Shown here in pieces: positions 28,641 to 36,860 of a stretch of 64,000 nt of DNA; the stretch's first letter is position 1, and each line of letters opens with the position of its first letter. The stretch is from assembly GCA_038106355.1 (NCBI GenBank), contig JAYODQ010000006.1, positions 8,271 to 72,270 of the forward strand, given 5' to 3'. The position numbers and the translations under genes were made by a program. The DNA is from Poseidonia sp038106355. GTDB taxonomy: Archaea > Thermoplasmatota > Poseidoniia > Poseidoniales > Poseidoniaceae. Under the pieces are notes generated by a model. That model ran no database searches. It saw only the letters and a program-made list of their open reading frames with translations, and was not told where the DNA came from.

Positions 28641-29470
28641 TCTCCCATTTCATATGAAATAGTTGGTCGTCGAGGGCGCCAAATCGCTCCGCTTACAAAT
28701 CCAGCAACAAGTCCCCCAAACAGAAGATTTGGCCAATCTGATATTGCATAATCGTGCATTCCTCGCAAGATGGGTATCAGAAAGGATGGTAGAATGCCAA
28801 AGAGGGAAATCCAAAATATTTCTGATCGTAATGTTGCACTGAAGTCAGCATTTTTTGGTACCACCCTTGGTGTTTCTGTTCTTCGGGGAGATAAAACAAT
28901 GCGTGCAATGACATGCGGCAAATTTCTATCAATTGGAACAGAGGTCAGGGCAGTAATACCCTTTTGTTTTGGGTGAACTGCGATGGCAGCAACTTGTGCA
29001 GCAGCAGGGCCAATTAGCGTGTTTGGCCGAGGTCTCCCGTCCATCATTGCACCTCGATTTCCCATGAGAGGTGCATCGGACAGTAACTCCGTGGTTCCGG
29101 GGCTTGTCATGATGTTTTCTTGTTCATAAGCACATTGCCATTCTGATAAAGTAGGTAATCGGATTTCTAATTGCTCCTGTTCGATAAATTCTGCAACTTG
29201 TTTTATTTGACTGAACACTTCAATGATTTCACGAGTTTCAATAAAATTGAGAGCATCATAATCCCCATGTGCATCATCGGCCATCGTTCCGAAGAGCGTT
29301 CCAAGATGGTGGTGTTGAATGGGCGATTCAAGAATGAAGTACGATGGAAGCCTTACCTCGTACCGAGGACGCTGATTGGCATACATCCACCCTCCCTTGT
29401 CCGTCCCGATATAGCATGACTGAGCTTCAATTTTAACGAATGTAAAATCCAAAAAATTGAGATGTTCCAC
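28622..29470 (-). CDS. FGE/SUMF1-like domain protein with C-terminal membrane helices
   Basis: 282 residues. The first 130 follow the formylglycine-generating enzyme fold: IGTDKGGWMYANQRPRYEV, a segment LPSYFILESPI and the signature RLPTLSEWQCAYE. The second half of the domain is shortened and lacks the Cys pair that catalyses sulfatase maturation, so it is probably a binding or structural relative. Two hydrophobic helices near residues 215-260 anchor it. GTG 29470 is preceded by gagga at 7 bp. It follows the GST-like gene by 9 bp. I see no sulfatase in the window. Confidence 0.65.
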   Translation of the reverse strand: MEHLNFLDFTFVKIEAQSCYIGTDKGGWMYANQRPRYEVRLPSYFILESPIQHHHLGTLFGTMADDAHGDYDALNFIETREIIEVFSQIKQVAEFIEQEQLEIRLPTLSEWQCAYEQENIMTSPGTTELLSDAPLMGNRGAMMDGRPRPNTLIGPAAAQVAAIAVHPKQKGITALTSVPIDRNLPHVIARIVLSPRRTETPRVVPKNADFSATLRSEIFWISLFGILPSFLIPILRGMHDYAISDWPNLLFGGLVAGFVSGAIWRPRRPTISYEMGDYSGEN

Positions 29471-29479
29471 GATGATTCC

Positions 29480-30172
29480 TCATGAAACTAAATCCATCAT
29501 CCGTGTATACCAAGTCATTCCTAACTCATGACTTGTGAGAAGGGAAAATTGCTTGAACGGAGAGATTGACCGCATGTATCCAAATGCCGCAAAATCGACT
29601 AAATCAGGTGCTGAGCCTCCAAAAAAAGGCTGCTCGCCAAATTCAGATGTGAATTCATCGAGTAGGTCATGCCAAAGTTTCTGAGGACTTCTGCCATCTT
29701 TTTTGACCCGAGAACGTGCAATAATGCCCCACATGATGGGAAATCCTAACCATGCATACATTCTTCGTGAAACGAAGCCAAATTTTTCTTCTTTGGACAC
29801 CCTTCTGGTTGTGCTTAACGCAGAAAAAAATCCACCGTAGAGGATAGGAATCGTCGCTTTGGATAATTTTGAATCGCACCATTCAAGCCATTCATCCTGT
29901 CGAACTTGATCTGAACTTGAACGTAATGAACCTCCATTAAAAACATCGTCCAAATGTTTCATAATTGGTGTTGAGTCAACAACATGCTTTCCATTTGCAT
30001 CTGTGAATACTGGCACTTTGTTCCAATCTTCTACAAACTTCAATTCTTTTTTTGCACGGAGCCCATTAATCCCATGATACTTGATATCGAGTTTGAGATA
30101 CTCAATCATACCTCGAACCTTCCAACAAAAAGGGCAGGTGTACAGTAAGTGCAGGGTTCCATCGTTGCCCAT
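29480..30172 (-). CDS. Glutathione S-transferase-like protein with glutaredoxin-type N terminus
   Basis: 230 residues. The thioredoxin-fold half carries YTCPFCWKVRG (CxxC at residues 13-16), a cis-proline block NKVPVF and DSTPIMKHLDD, as in glutaredoxin/GST N-terminal domains and prostaglandin E synthase 2. The rest is all-helical like a GST C-terminal domain. Likely a disulfide or small-thiol reductase; the thiol used is unknown because many archaea lack glutathione. Same strand as, and 9 bp from, the FGE-like gene. Confidence 0.78.
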   Translation of the reverse strand: MGNDGTLHLLYTCPFCWKVRGMIEYLKLDIKYHGINGLRAKKELKFVEDWNKVPVFTDANGKHVVDSTPIMKHLDDVFNGGSLRSSSDQVRQDEWLEWCDSKLSKATIPILYGGFFSALSTTRRVSKEEKFGFVSRRMYAWLGFPIMWGIIARSRVKKDGRSPQKLWHDLLDEFTSEFGEQPFFGGSAPDLVDFAAFGYMRSISPFKQFSLLTSHELGMTWYTRMMDLVS

Positions 30173-30206
30173 ATGGTTGCCAAGAATTGTCCCTTCTTAA
30201 GCCTCA

Positions 30207-30530
30207 TCAATTTGTTTCATCTTCACTAATTTTCCAACCAGGTTTCCAAAATTCAAGATTGTCCAACCAGTGTAACCATTCACTATCGTTGCAAGAAAGG
30301 AGCACTTGTGCTCTAGATTCTAAACCACGGAGATTGACTTTTGTTAAGGTCCCATCATCATGAGAGTCTTTCCACTCTGACCGCAAAAGCTCAATTTGTC
30401 GACGACCCTCAACTGGTTGTTCATAATGATGCTCACAAGATTCACGAAGTTCAGCCAACCAATTCGCGTAGGTTTTGAGAATAGGGTCGTTGGAGAGGTT
30501 GTGTTTTTTCGTCCAGAACCTCCACCGCAT
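30207..30530 (-). CDS. Small protein of unknown function
   Basis: 107 residues, rich in Trp, Glu and charged residues (MRWRFWTKKHNL at the start, EWLHWLDNLEFWKPGW near the end), mostly helical, without membrane segments. No family recognised. ATG 30530 is preferred over the TTG at 30539. It precedes the GST-like gene by 34 bp on the same strand and diverges from rlmH, with an AT-rich element (aaaatact on the minus strand, about 30557-30565) as a possible TATA box. Confidence 0.5.
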   Translation of the reverse strand: MRWRFWTKKHNLSNDPILKTYANWLAELRESCEHHYEQPVEGRRQIELLRSEWKDSHDDGTLTKVNLRGLESRAQVLLSCNDSEWLHWLDNLEFWKPGWKISEDETN

Positions 30531-30608
30531 GAGTGTCAATCATTCATCCACTCATTTGAGTATTTTGTTCATCAAAGCAAGTATCAACAAGTTCGTCATC
30601 GCGAGAAC

Positions 30609-31040
30609 ATGGGCCGAATTGTTCTTCATCATCACGGCCGACTGAAGGAGAAATCAATTGTTGCACTTTATGCAGTGTATGAACAGAGATTGAAAGCACG
30701 AAGCATTAAGATTGAATTCCATTCAGAAAAGTTAGAAATTCAAGATTACTATGCTCATCTTTCTACTCTTGATGGAAAGAAATTCTTCCTCGACGAACAT
30801 GGGGAATTCAAATCGTCATTGGAATTTGCCGAAATGGTCAAACTTTCAACCCTTGAATCTGAACATATCCATTTTTGCATTGGGCCATTTGACGGATGGC
30901 AAGGTGTCTTATCCAAGAGCGATATGAAATTGTCATTATCTCCAATGACATTAACACATGAATTTACAGCAGTCCTACTCTTGGAACAAATATATCGGGC
31001 ATTTGAAATTCTTCGAGGATCAAATTATCACAAAGAATAG
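30609..31040 (+). CDS. rlmH: RlmH-like 23S rRNA (pseudouridine-N3) methyltransferase
   Basis: 143 residues of the SPOUT fold. The N terminus HHHGRLKEKSIVA matches the GKLKEKY block of RlmH; the C-terminal knot shows FCIGPFDGW, LSPMTLTHEF, LLEQIYRAFEIL and NYHKE, which are near-diagnostic. RlmH methylates pseudouridine 1915 in helix 69 of 23S rRNA. The start at 30609 is set by similarity; the frame is open further upstream but would run into the divergent gene. Slightly shorter than the bacterial enzyme (about 155). Confidence 0.85.
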   Translation: MGRIVLHHHGRLKEKSIVALYAVYEQRLKARSIKIEFHSEKLEIQDYYAHLSTLDGKKFFLDEHGEFKSSLEFAEMVKLSTLESEHIHFCIGPFDGWQGVLSKSDMKLSLSPMTLTHEFTAVLLLEQIYRAFEILRGSNYHKE

Positions 31041-31087
31041 GAAAACCAATGGATAAAGAATGAACCTACGAAATGAGGAGGAATGAC

Positions 31088-31843
31088 ATGCTCATCGAAT
31101 CATTCGCGAATAAAAATGTGCTTTATGTCATTGTAGGTTCCATAGCCTTAATTCTTACAATGTGGAGTCGCCATCAGCCTTTTCCTACGATTTCAAAGCG
31201 GCTTGGGATGATTACTTTCGGCTTTCTTGGTTTACTCTTGCTATCCGAAACTGCACCTCGGCCCATGAGATTAGAAGCAGTTCTCCTCACAATGTTTGTT
31301 TTTTCTGGCCTTGGTCTTTGGGTTGGCATGTATCATCTCATGAAAACAAGACGAGATGTCATTATTGCGCCAATGTTTGGTTTCATTTTTTGTATTTCAA
31401 GCACTGGATTGGTGGTGAATCTTTGGGATCAGTTAGAATCCTTGGAGCATTGGGTTGGATTCATCACCCTTGGTGCATTGTATTCAGGACAGACATGGTT
31501 GGTTTTTCGAGGTCTGTTAATTGGACGACTCCCTTTGGCTTGGAGTCAGGCAGGATTTATTGCCCTCTCACGAGGCCAATTGTACGGTACTCACGGAGCG
31601 ATTGAATGCTTCGAAAAGGCTTGGGATGCTGAAGAAGAACATCTCAATCCAATGGCGTATTTTGCCCTTATGAGCATCCATAAATTTCTCAACAACACCG
31701 ATGAGATGAATCGGTGGAGCGACTTGCTCATCCTCTCAGGTGGCATGGATGCCATCGATGAACAATGGATTCAAGCGGTCCGGAAACATATCGTTGTGTT
31801 AACCAAAGATTCATTGGGTGACGTACATGATAGTGAAGAATGA
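31088..31843 (+). CDS. Multi-pass membrane protein with helical C-terminal domain
   Basis: 251 residues. Five or so hydrophobic helices occupy residues 10-150; the last 90 residues look like one or two TPR-type helical pairs (GAIECFEKAWDAEEEHLNPMAYF). No family recognised. ATG 31088 lies 6 bp after ggagg, a strong ribosome site, so the earlier in-frame ATG at 31073, which overlaps that site, is rejected. Confidence 0.62.
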   Translation: MLIESFANKNVLYVIVGSIALILTMWSRHQPFPTISKRLGMITFGFLGLLLLSETAPRPMRLEAVLLTMFVFSGLGLWVGMYHLMKTRRDVIIAPMFGFIFCISSTGLVVNLWDQLESLEHWVGFITLGALYSGQTWLVFRGLLIGRLPLAWSQAGFIALSRGQLYGTHGAIECFEKAWDAEEEHLNPMAYFALMSIHKFLNNTDEMNRWSDLLILSGGMDAIDEQWIQAVRKHIVVLTKDSLGDVHDSEE

Positions 31844-31870
31844 TTGGAATTTGAGTCAAAGAATACAAGA

Positions 31871-31878
31871 TTTAATAA
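31871..31878 (+). promoter_or_regulatory. Candidate TATA box
   Basis: tttaataa lies 23-30 bp before the ATG at 31901. No ribosome site is present between them, which fits a leaderless transcript for the small membrane protein downstream. Confidence 0.45.
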
Positions 31879-31900
31879 TCTTCAAGGTCGATATACAACC

Positions 31901-32185
31901 ATGAACAAAACGCTTCGGCACGAAGATTGGTCTATTCAAACCATGATGTGGTATGCAGTTCTTATATGGTTTTCAGCAAGTTTGCTTTCACAATCACTGT
32001 ACCTTGCATTCAATCGAGAACCATATGATGCGGTTGAACTCCTCCGAACACTTGGGCCGATTTATTACTTGATTTTCTTTATTGAAATCGTAATGTGGGT
32101 AACGCTCATTTTCCTTGGATATTCAAAGGTGAAGTCGTTAAAATCCAAAAAAACCACGGAATTGGGGAATTCAATTGTAGTTTGA
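31901..32185 (+). CDS. Small two-helix membrane protein
   Basis: 94 residues with hydrophobic helices near residues 15-35 and 58-80 and a Lys-rich C-terminal tail (KVKSLKSKKT). No family recognised. ATG 31901 is chosen because a TATA-like box precedes it at the leaderless distance; a TTG at 31844 directly after the upstream stop is an alternative. Confidence 0.5.
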   Translation: MNKTLRHEDWSIQTMMWYAVLIWFSASLLSQSLYLAFNREPYDAVELLRTLGPIYYLIFFIEIVMWVTLIFLGYSKVKSLKSKKTTELGNSIVV

Positions 32186-32272
32186 TGCGGTTGAATTTTT
32201 TGAATAAAAAAACGGTCATTTCCATACAAAATGAACCGATGAATTCAAAGGCTGTCAAAATTAAGAACTATC

Positions 32273-32755
32273 GTGAATTCAAAGAAAGATGAGCCTTTTC
32301 TCTCCGGAATTCCGATGGATGTGGAGCCCACTCATCTGGAACAGTTTTCGGAAGATTTGCCAAGACATGCACGTTTAGTGAGTCTTGATGAGGCGAGGAG
32401 TTCTTTAGACCAAGCATCGAGTACGATGTGTATTCTTCAATCTCTTAGTGAAGAAGCACATGACCTTACCGACGAACTAGAGATTTTATTGGAACAATTG
32501 GACATCAACGATGAACATGTTGTTCAGGTAGCAGAACAGCTTGCTTGCTTAGTTTCACAATGGCAAGGTTTGGTTGAAGAACTGGAACTGACTGGTGCAA
32601 GAATAGCCTCTCTCGACCTGGGCAGATTAGAATGGTACGGCATTGTCGATGGTACATTAGCCATTTATTCTTGGATGATTGGTGAACATGATATTGAATG
32701 GTATCATGATGTACATTGCAGTTTTCAAACCCGAAAACCCCTCATAGAAGCATGA
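32273..32755 (+). CDS. DUF2203 family protein
   Basis: 160 residues. The layout matches DUF2203: an N-terminal LVSLDEARSSL block (family: the 'F+LEEAN' start), a helical middle with LEELELTGARIASLDLGRLEWY and the C-terminal WMIGEHDIEWYHD and RKPL blocks. Function unknown for the family. GTG 32273 is the first start; ATG 32315 is possible. It precedes the cobalamin adenosyltransferase gene by 22 bp. Confidence 0.72.
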   Translation: MNSKKDEPFLSGIPMDVEPTHLEQFSEDLPRHARLVSLDEARSSLDQASSTMCILQSLSEEAHDLTDELEILLEQLDINDEHVVQVAEQLACLVSQWQGLVEELELTGARIASLDLGRLEWYGIVDGTLAIYSWMIGEHDIEWYHDVHCSFQTRKPLIEA

Positions 32756-32777
32756 ATGCGGTAGACTTGGTGAGGCC

Positions 32778-33473
32778 ATGGTTCGAATAGACCGAGTTCA
32801 TACTGGAGCAGGCGATGCAGGAGATACATCACTTGTTGATGGAACACGTACTGCAAAATCAAATCCTCGAATACACATGGTCGGTACCCTCGACGAAGTG
32901 AATTCATGCATCGGCATTGTTTGTATGGAGACAAACAGGCTTGCCCATCATACTGATGGGGGCGATAGCAGTTCAATTCAACGTGTCCAAAGTATTGCAT
33001 TAGTCGCTTTACAACGGATTCAACATGAACTTTTTGACCTCGGTGCTGAATTGGGTTGCGACATCAATCACATTCCAGAATATTTGACATTATTGGATAC
33101 AAACCATTCAAATGTTTTACTTCAAGAAATGGAAGCGTGGATAAAAGATACACCACCCTTGACAAGCTTCATTTTACCCGGTGGTAGTCCGCCCGCTACC
33201 TTTCTCCATCTTGCCCGGACGGTAACTCGACGCTTAGAACGAATTATGGTTCAATGTGAACGAGATATGCAAGGGTCAATCCGTCCAATTGTGCTTCAAT
33301 ATATCAATCGCTTGTCTGATTGGTTCTTTGTGCTTGGTAGATGGATCAGTTCGACGTTGGGTGATAACGAACCTCTATGGTTGCCATTAAATCAACGAGG
33401 TTCAGAGAAGGGAATTGTCGATATGTTATCTCAAATGAAGGCAAATGACGCCGATTTTGATGCCTTAGATTGA
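32778..33473 (+). CDS. pduO: ATP:cob(I)alamin adenosyltransferase (PduO/MMAB type)
   Basis: Adds the 5'-deoxyadenosyl group to cob(I)alamin to form coenzyme B12. 231 residues. The ATP-binding N terminus reads HTGAGDAGDTSLVDGTR, then VGTLDEVNS; the C-terminal family block is FILPGGSPPATFLHLARTVTRRLER. The ATG at 32778 follows ggtgag. Somewhat longer than bacterial PduO (about 190) because of an insertion around residues 55-75. The user enzyme (for example methylmalonyl-CoA mutase or ribonucleotide reductase) is not in this window. Confidence 0.88.
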   Translation: MVRIDRVHTGAGDAGDTSLVDGTRTAKSNPRIHMVGTLDEVNSCIGIVCMETNRLAHHTDGGDSSSIQRVQSIALVALQRIQHELFDLGAELGCDINHIPEYLTLLDTNHSNVLLQEMEAWIKDTPPLTSFILPGGSPPATFLHLARTVTRRLERIMVQCERDMQGSIRPIVLQYINRLSDWFFVLGRWISSTLGDNEPLWLPLNQRGSEKGIVDMLSQMKANDADFDALD

Positions 33474-33911
33474 ATGTAAAAACTCCTTTGCGGCCCGTAC
33501 TACTTCACGAGTTTCATCATGGGTGATTAATTGGAATGCACTGTCCCAGTCGAGCCAAATGTAGTCACGATGTTCGTGGGATAATGTGACACTCAATTCC
33601 TCTGTTTCTGCCAAGAACCAGTACACTTGCTTTATTCGTTCTTTACCCTTATAGGTGTAGGAGTACGATGTAGTTTTTTGGAAGCCTTCGTGGATTCGTA
33701 TTTCCTCGATGCCAGTTTCCTCGTGCAGTTCTCTTTTCATGGTCTCCGCGTATGGCTCATCTTCCTCGACATGCCCCTTTGGCAGGTCCCAGTGACCTTG
33801 TGGATACTGCAAGAGCAGAACCGTTCCAAAATTCACCAGGACAACACCGCATGATGTCTCCATACATTTCGGACCGTCTTCCACTTCATTGAATTGACGG
33901 GTCCATGTCAT
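33465..33911 (-). CDS. Nudix hydrolase, Ap4A-hydrolase type
   Basis: 148 residues. A perfect Nudix box runs from GHVEEDE to RELHEETGI (G-x5-E-x7-RE-x-x-EE-x-G-I). WDLPKGH before it and the small size match diadenosine tetraphosphate hydrolases. It would clear Ap4A or related dinucleotides, with Mg2+. It starts 4 bp after the stop of the RND exporter on the same strand, and overlaps the cobalamin adenosyltransferase end by 9 bp tail to tail. Confidence 0.85.
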   Translation of the reverse strand: MTWTRQFNEVEDGPKCMETSCGVVLVNFGTVLLLQYPQGHWDLPKGHVEEDEPYAETMKRELHEETGIEEIRIHEGFQKTTSYSYTYKGKERIKQVYWFLAETEELSVTLSHEHRDYIWLDWDSAFQLITHDETREVVRAAKEFLHSI

Positions 33912-33915
33912 CGGG

Positions 33916-36216
33916 TTAAATCGTCTTTTTTCGTTGGAAAATCTGTGGCGACCACCAGTTAAATTTGCCCATCAATCGCATGGTGGATGGGACAACCAAA
34001 GCCCGAACCAAGGTGGCATCGATAAGAATGGCGAGGGCCAATCCTAAGCCAATTTGTTTCAAAATGATAACCGATGACAAGCCGAAGGCGCTAAACACCA
34101 CGACCATGATGGCTGCAGCACCGGTGATGAGGCCACCCGTCTTCTGCAGTCCGTTGGCCACGGCGAGCGTGTTATCGCCAGTTCGTTCCCATTCTTCGTG
34201 AATACGAGACAACATCAGCACTTCGTAGTCCATAGAAAGTCCAAACACAATGCAGAACATGATGACGGGGTTGCCTGAATCGATGGGCTGTGCGGTGAAA
34301 TTGAGGAGGCTTTCTCCGTACCCCCACTGGAATACCCACACCAGCATGCCGAACGAAGCCGAGATGGACAAGATGTTCATGGCGATGGCCTTGATTGGGA
34401 TGATGACAGAACGAACTTGGAGAAAAATCAACAGAATGGTAGCGATGAGGATGAAGGCCAGAGCCCGCGGAAGATTGTCAGCGATGGCGTCAAGATTGTC
34501 TGCATTGTAGGCTGCAAAACCAGCAACCAACAAGCGGTCGTTCTCCCCATCTAATTCATCGAGAAAACCGTCCCGATGTTCTCGGATGTTCTCAACCATC
34601 ATTCTGGAATCAACGTTGGTTTGAGCCCCCACCAATTGAAGAGAAATCATGGTAGCGTTGTCACCCACCAAAGCTGAACGCAAACTTTCTCGCATAGCGA
34701 TTTGTTCAGCAGGGAGGAATTCATCTGGCGTTTGCCAGAATTGCAGCACCTCGTCGACGTTCATCGTGGGAGACGGCAACCCCACACCGATGCCTCCTGA
34801 CGTTCTTGAATCGTTGAGTAGTTCGGTCATGTAAGCGTGCTGAACACGCAGGTTTGCTTCTGAAAGCGGGTCGGCTCCGTCGGTATCAATGACCAAGAAA
34901 ATCGAGTTGGCTGCTTGGTCTGGCCAATGTTCATCGATGAGTTCCATACCTTGTCGGGATTCGTCATCGGGTGGCAGGGCTTTCCACGAAGAGAGGGAAA
35001 ATTCAGCGTAGGCAAACGGCAATCCAGCGCCGATCAACAACACCAATGTAGGAATGAGAACAGTCCAAGGCCGGTCCATGACTCGCTTGGCGATGCGAGC
35101 CCACATGCCATCGTCTTTGGCCGACATGTCAAACGCATAGGGAATCGTTCCTTTGTTGACTCGAGGGCCCAGCCAAGCCAGTACCGCAGGCAGGACGATG
35201 GTGGAATAGACCATGGCAATAGAAACGGCAATCGTCCCCCCAATGCCGAGTGATGGCAGCGAAGTGTTGGTAAAAAAGAGCATCCCCATGAGGCCGATAG
35301 CGACAGTGATGCCGGAATAAAAGACCGCTTTTCCAGCGGTAGCACAACTCATTGCCGTGGCGGTCCGAACATCGAGACCACGTTCTAATTCTTCTCTGAA
35401 TCGATTGACAAGGAACAAGGAATAATCAATGGACACCCCGATGCCGATGAGTGAAACGATGTTCGTGGCATAAACGGTCACCTCGGTAACGTTTGAGAGC
35501 CATATGGTCATTCCCACTGCAGCGAGAAGTGTTCCTCCACCAATGCCCATTGGAAGGATTGCGGCAATGAGTGAACCAAAGATAAGTCCCAAAATGATGA
35601 GTGTCAGCGGAATAGCAACGAGTTCGGCTTTGACGAGGTCATTTTTGATTCGGTCGTCAAAGGTCCAATCAATCGCAATCCCATCAGTCTGCCATCCTTC
35701 AAATCCGCTTGCGATTTCAATCGAATCGTGGTGTTCATCCATAATGGCTTTTGCCTCTTTTCGGCTAGTGGCGAAGTTGACGGTATTGATGGCGTAATTG
35801 CCGTCGTCACTGTTGACGAACACATCATCTCTGTCAACATCTTCTGCATCCCAAGAATAGTCAATCGTTACGAGAGGGTTAGATGCAAACGGTTCCAAAG
35901 CAGCAATTACAGCTTCTTGCCATGCATCAGTGGTGTCGTTCAATGTGGGATGGTAGACAAGGTATCTGAGTGTTTGTCCTCCGTTATCATCGTCGGTCCC
36001 GAACCGCTCAGAGATGAGTCGTCCCGCATTGACAGACTCTACGTCGTCTTCACCGAATCCTTCTGCCCAATCTGCCCCAATGGAGATGAGTCCACCCATG
36101 AGCATACATGAAACGAGGCCAAAGGCTATCATCATCTTCCGATGGTCGTGAATGAACAAGCCTAGTCGAAATGAGACACGGTTTTTGATGGCTTCAGGGT
36201 CGGTTGCACCTTCCAT
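33916..36216 (-). CDS. RND superfamily exporter (MMPL/HAE3 type)
   Basis: 766 residues. One helix near residue 30, a large outer loop (to about residue 195), five helices, a second helix and loop, then five more helices: the twofold RND plan. Diagnostic blocks are GIGVSIDYSLFLVNRFREE and GLSMDYEVLMLSRIHEEW in the two halves, the latter pair typical of HAE3/MMPL. Such proteins export lipids, hopanoids or drugs by proton motive force. The segment looks richer in G and C than its neighbours by eye. Followed by the Nudix gene 4 bp downstream. Confidence 0.88.
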   Translation of the reverse strand: MEGATDPEAIKNRVSFRLGLFIHDHRKMMIAFGLVSCMLMGGLISIGADWAEGFGEDDVESVNAGRLISERFGTDDDNGGQTLRYLVYHPTLNDTTDAWQEAVIAALEPFASNPLVTIDYSWDAEDVDRDDVFVNSDDGNYAINTVNFATSRKEAKAIMDEHHDSIEIASGFEGWQTDGIAIDWTFDDRIKNDLVKAELVAIPLTLIILGLIFGSLIAAILPMGIGGGTLLAAVGMTIWLSNVTEVTVYATNIVSLIGIGVSIDYSLFLVNRFREELERGLDVRTATAMSCATAGKAVFYSGITVAIGLMGMLFFTNTSLPSLGIGGTIAVSIAMVYSTIVLPAVLAWLGPRVNKGTIPYAFDMSAKDDGMWARIAKRVMDRPWTVLIPTLVLLIGAGLPFAYAEFSLSSWKALPPDDESRQGMELIDEHWPDQAANSIFLVIDTDGADPLSEANLRVQHAYMTELLNDSRTSGGIGVGLPSPTMNVDEVLQFWQTPDEFLPAEQIAMRESLRSALVGDNATMISLQLVGAQTNVDSRMMVENIREHRDGFLDELDGENDRLLVAGFAAYNADNLDAIADNLPRALAFILIATILLIFLQVRSVIIPIKAIAMNILSISASFGMLVWVFQWGYGESLLNFTAQPIDSGNPVIMFCIVFGLSMDYEVLMLSRIHEEWERTGDNTLAVANGLQKTGGLITGAAAIMVVVFSAFGLSSVIILKQIGLGLALAILIDATLVRALVVPSTMRLMGKFNWWSPQIFQRKKTI

Positions 36217-36267
36217 AAACGAATGGGCAAATCATGAGTTTATCAAAAAGTGCATTTCACCTCATGA

Positions 36268-36747
36268 TTATAATACTTCAAAAATATACAAAAAACCTAG
36301 GAAGGCGTGAATAAAAACGAGAATCATGACCAAATCCGAGGCCCGGCCGTGTTGCTTTTTTGGAAGAGCAAACGATTCTCCTTTTTCTTTCAATTCAGCC
36401 GCTCGTCGGCCAAATCGCACCATGTAATACAGCAAAAAGAGCCCAATTGGACCCGAAAAACCATGGAGGCTCGATGGAATAAGACTTGCCAAAATACTTT
36501 CATTGTGGATATATGCATGTATCGCCCGAGCGATGAATGCGAGTAAGACAACTGCTATTGCGGAAGAGAGTAATAGTTCCCCAAACTTTTGATGTTGGGC
36601 TACATGTGTAACCCGCGTTTCACCTTTGTACTGCAATTGTCTCGTTTTCCATGAATATTGCCACCACATTGCAGTAATGAGCACAATGGCGAAAATTGGA
36701 TGAAGAAGCAAGACAATGGTCGAGAACATATCCATCTGATTCACCAT
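36268..36747 (-). CDS. Four-helix membrane protein (DUF4079-like, tentative)
   Basis: 159 residues with four hydrophobic helices and several histidines at helix ends: LLHPIFAIV, HQKFGELLL, ARAIHAYIH and LHGFSGPIGL, and a final HAFLGFLYIF. This pattern is like cytochrome-b561-type or DUF4079 membrane proteins in which His pairs may hold heme; similarity is from memory and weak. It lies 51 bp upstream of the RND exporter on the same strand. Confidence 0.5.
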   Translation of the reverse strand: MVNQMDMFSTIVLLLHPIFAIVLITAMWWQYSWKTRQLQYKGETRVTHVAQHQKFGELLLSSAIAVVLLAFIARAIHAYIHNESILASLIPSSLHGFSGPIGLFLLYYMVRFGRRAAELKEKGESFALPKKQHGRASDLVMILVFIHAFLGFLYIFEVL

Positions 36748-36860
36748 GACTATGGCTCTTTCCTATGTTGAGTTTGTGTTTGAAGAACACAGAAGTCAAA
36801 CTTTCGTAGCGGTGGATTGAAAGCACATCGTACCCGCGTTTGCATTGTCGAGGTAATCCT

